From Danio rerio (Eukaryota > Chordata > Actinopteri > Cypriniformes > Danionidae): DNA of 64,000 nucleotides. The stretch spans positions 9,845,501 through 9,909,500 of the forward strand of contig NC_133188.1 in assembly GCF_049306965.1 (NCBI RefSeq), read 5' to 3'. Under the pieces are notes generated by a model. The model was given only the letters and a program-made list of their open reading frames with translations, searched no databases and was not told the origin of the DNA. A program made the position numbers and the translations under genes. The stretch's first letter is position 1, and each line of letters starts with the position of its first letter. Below are positions 61,037 to 64,000 of the stretch, piece by piece.

Positions 61037-61985
61037 TTACTTTATTATTTGATATAAAACTATATATTTTTTATTTATTAAAATAATTTCCAATTATTAA
61101 AAAGCCTTTTCAGTGTCAGTTTTCAGCCAAATGCATCTAGAATTTTCTGTTTCAATCAACAAGCTTCATTTCAGTGCTTCCCTAATCTTGCTATAAGAGG
61201 GTCTTTTTGCATTGCACAACTCAAAAACAAGGCGGCAAAACATCTAATTATTATAAACATTTTAAATTATAAACATTTAATTACTATAAAAATAGAACCA
61301 AACCCTTTTCCCCAAATGTCATTATTATTAACAAAATTATTGTTATCAGACATTTATAAAATACTTATTTAACGTGTTGAAGCAACTCAATTCTTAAGTT
61401 TATTGGGGGCAACTTGACTGTTTTATGTTCAACTCACTTACATTTATAAAAACAATCAAGTTAACCTAATTCTTTACTTTTTTATCATTTCTATTGTTAA
61501 AACATTCTCACATTTCGCAGGGTTGTAAAACCCAACAATGTTTTAACACTACACATATATTTACAATATTTTTTGTTAATTCGGTTTAATTTCTGAATGT
61601 TAAGTAATCATAAGTGGTAGTTGTAGTTGTTGTTGTTGTTATTAATAATGCTGTTGTCATTTTCACTGACATTATTATTATCATTATTATTATTGTACTA
61701 TCTATCTATTATATGTTTTATTTAAACCTTTATTATTCTTGCTTCATTTTTTTGAATTGTTGTATATTTTTATGTTCTCTTGTGTATATACTTTGTTTGA
61801 CTTGTTCACCCAGTTACCTTTACATGCGCGCGCACAACAGGATTGTTTTTTTCAGCAGGGTGTTTTATGTTGATTTTCTCTATAGAGACTTTTTGGATCA
61901 CTTGTTTCTATTTTAAGATGACCAGATGGTTTTAGTTTCAGTTGTGTTTGGGAATTGTGACTAATTTTACACTCTTTCTTTTCAG
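61037..61985. other. Sequence 5' of the protease exon, unit 2
   Basis: AT-rich with ATT/GTT simple repeats (61617-61700). Matches 35511-36451. No upstream protease exon was recognised. Confidence 0.45.
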
Positions 61986-62190
61986 ACACCCCTTTTCTGG
62001 CCGTGAGGGACCCATCTCGAATGGCTCTGGCTTTATAATAAGTAGTGATGACCTGATAGTGACAAATGCCCATGTGGTCGCCAACAAGCGTGGTGTTCGT
62101 GTCAAACTGACCAATGGTGAGACTTACAGCGCCACAGTCCAGGATGTGGACCAGGCTGCAGACATCGCCACCATCAAAATCAATGTTAAG
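61986..62190 (+). CDS. HtrA2-like serine protease, unit 2 (first recognisable exon only)
   Basis: Acceptor TTTTCAG at 61979-61985 and donor GTACAG at 62191. The exon encodes [16 protein letters not shown] through the catalytic His (VTNAHVV) to the catalytic Asp ([13 protein letters not shown]), as in unit 1 at 36452-36656. Differences include EVP to EGP, GKTYNA to GETYSA and some silent changes. The remaining exons lie off the right edge, so whether this copy is whole cannot be judged. An ATG in frame at 61942 reads through the acceptor ([18 protein letters not shown]); whether it is used is unknown. Confidence 0.75.
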
Positions 62191-62258
62191 GTACAGATGG
62201 AGCTTTGAGGTTGTACTGTTAACATGTGTAATCTTTTGGGGATATTTAATTTTTTAAT

Positions 62259-63455
62259 TAGGGCTGCACCGATCCTGATACTTGGATTGGATATTGGTTC
62301 AATACTGCATATTTTTACTGCAAATCCCATCTTGCACGTGCTCTATATTCTGTGTAATTTATAAGCAAACAAAAGCCAGAAAGGTAGCCTTTTATAAGAC
62401 AGGAGAAAGTTGTCTTGTAGGCCTACTGTATCCCAAATGTTTTGAAGCCATTCTATAGTTTAATGTGAAGTACAGATCAATATTCACATGCTTAAATTCA
62501 TGTTCAGTTCTGCGCTTCCCTCCGCTGCGCCTGTCAATCATTCTCAGTTTATTTACAATTCAAACTGCGTGTCACGTTCATGACAACATGAAAAACTTTC
62601 TCCAACACTATTTGTACCTGTTAATTTAAATAAATATTAATTTATTATATTACATTATATTAATTTATTATAATATAATATATATTATATTGGTTCATTT
62701 CGACCTGAAACGACAAGTTCATTTCTGTTTCTAAATCATGTAGCTGTTAGATCAGCAGATCGCATTCGCAACACTGGAACTAGTGGGTTATTACCTGCTC
62801 TTCACACACAAAGTAGGCCTACCTGAAATTTAAAACTAGAAAAGGCTCAATAATACATTGGACAGATCCTTAACACACTGATTTCTTCCCTTTTTACTGC
62901 TGTTTTGGATTGGAAGCTGTCTCAGTGATGCATCAAGCACTTCATTCACACACCGGCTGATGTGACGTGTGCCGCTCTGTAAAATTATTCTGTAACATTA
63001 AAAGTTTCTGTTTTCTCATCCTTCCGACTGAGTTTATTCTTTCGAGGGGAATACTTTTAGGATAGTTTGTAAGCCTGGCTCATTGTGGTCAAAGTTGTTG
63101 ATTAAATTAATAAAAGTGAAACTGACAATCACAATATAGATTTTCATTAACAGAAAATTATTTAGCCTAGTACCGGCTGCTCTGAAAACTGTGAATATTT
63201 GACTGTAATTTTATTTATATCAATAGTTTATTTAAGAGACCAGTTTGTGTTTTGATTAGAGTCAATAGTGGTAGCCTGTTGCAGAGTTCAAAGAAGAATC
63301 TTACTATTAAAAAAGGAAACATAAGCTGGACCACATCACCATAGAAACTGTATTATGCTTAAATAAATGGCACAGTATCAGGATCGGATCTGTATTGGTC
63401 GATACTCAGAATTTTGGGATCGAAATCGAATCAGTCCCAAAAAGATGGTATCGGT
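62259..63455. mobile_element. hAT-like non-autonomous element in protease intron (unit 2)
   Basis: Left TAGGGCTGCACCGATCC, right GGTATCGGTGCATCA. Longer version of 36725-37653, keeping about 300 bp (63130-63445) absent from unit 1. Confidence 0.55.
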
Positions 63456-64000
63456 GCATCATTATTTTTATTGAGTCATAGTTTAATATGGTAAGAACAA
63501 GGACTTATTTTATTTTATTAATTTACATTTTTAGTAAAAGGTCTTTATCAAATGAGTAATTTCTTTTTTAACTTTGTTCATTTAAGAATTGAGCTTAAAG
63601 AATCAAAAACGTATCACGGTTAGTACATTAAAAGTGTGAGGTCAATATGATTTTAATGTTTTTTATGGCTCTACATTAACTTTTTTGATCACCAGCCTAT
63701 ATGGCTAGTAGTTTTTCAACTTTACTAGCCACTCGCCATTTTCACTTTTGTTTTTGGGAAAATATATTTGCAAAATTACTTGATTTAGATGTGTTGTGTA
63801 TGACTTTGCTCAATGAGCATGAGCGGTAGTGGTTTCATGGTGTTGCTTTGTAGTTATTTCAGGGCTCAACATTAAGGTTGTACCAATTTTTTCTCTGACC
63901 ACACTGGAAAATAGATAAATAAATAAATAAATATTTCTTAGCCAAAAATGTTAAATAATTTAAAAATTTCAAAAACTAGCAAAATATATGTTTTAATATG
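63456..64000. other. Protease intron, unit 2
   Basis: Matches unit 1 from about 37654 to 38203. No exon. Confidence 0.5.

Larger units (their letters stand above)
44760..64000. repeat. Tandem duplication, unit 2 (continues past the right edge)
   Basis: Matches unit 1 from 26946 onward. The kinase region has constant offset 17810. After about 52850 the offset grows to roughly 25530 because unit 2 holds extra sequence (rest of the Kolobok-like element and the LINE). The window ends where unit 1 is at about 38203. Confidence 0.85.

Noticed and set aside
61614-61916. Open frame starting with a run of Val
   Set aside because: Simple GTT/ATT repeats and AT-rich flank; no conservation or splice logic.

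Overview
This is vertebrate nuclear DNA, almost certainly zebrafish or a close cyprinid. The support is intron-split genes with GT/AG borders, several DANA-type SINEs, abundant hAT, Tc1 and Kolobok-like DNA transposons, and a tandem array of pim-like kinase and htra2-like protease genes of the kind expanded in zebrafish. Exon limits below were set by hand from splice consensus and protein continuity; no alignment was run.

Left third (1-23.4 kb). Positions 2-9159 (+) hold the last six coding exons of bbof1 (basal body orientation factor 1), a ciliary coiled-coil protein. Its introns carry L2-like LINE pieces and a complete 1.75 kb hAT-type element with an 8-bp target duplication. Positions 13168-17006 (+) hold a complete five-exon Yip1-domain Golgi protein gene (yipf7, or yipf5-like), with a dead Tc1 transposon in its fourth intron. 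Positions 23002-23418 (-) hold a clean first coding exon of grxcr1; its other exons were not found in the window. Positions 23.4-26.9 kb are repeats and AT-rich DNA.

Right two thirds (26.9-64 kb). This is a large head-to-tail tandem duplication. Each unit has a seven-exon pim-like Ser/Thr kinase on the minus strand, then an htra2-like serine protease on the plus strand, diverging from the kinase. Unit 1 runs about 26946-44759. Unit 2 starts at about 44760 and runs off the right end. Both kinase copies are open (508 aa predicted). The unit 1 protease keeps its catalytic triad but has an in-frame TAG and a lost splice donor before the PDZ part, so it is probably a pseudogene. Only the first recognisable protease exon of unit 2 lies in the window. 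Neither unit shows the upstream exon(s) that should encode the HtrA2 N-terminus.

Unit 2 is longer between its two genes because it keeps a complete 3 kb Kolobok-like (TTAA) transposon containing a 1.7 kb hAT-like element and a further MITE, followed by an apparently intact 5.75 kb L1-type LINE with both ORFs open and a 17-bp target duplication. Unit 1 has a deletion across the same stretch. The protease introns of unit 1 hold a 2.2 kb inverted-repeat structure containing a solo LTR, and a perfect 38-bp palindrome.
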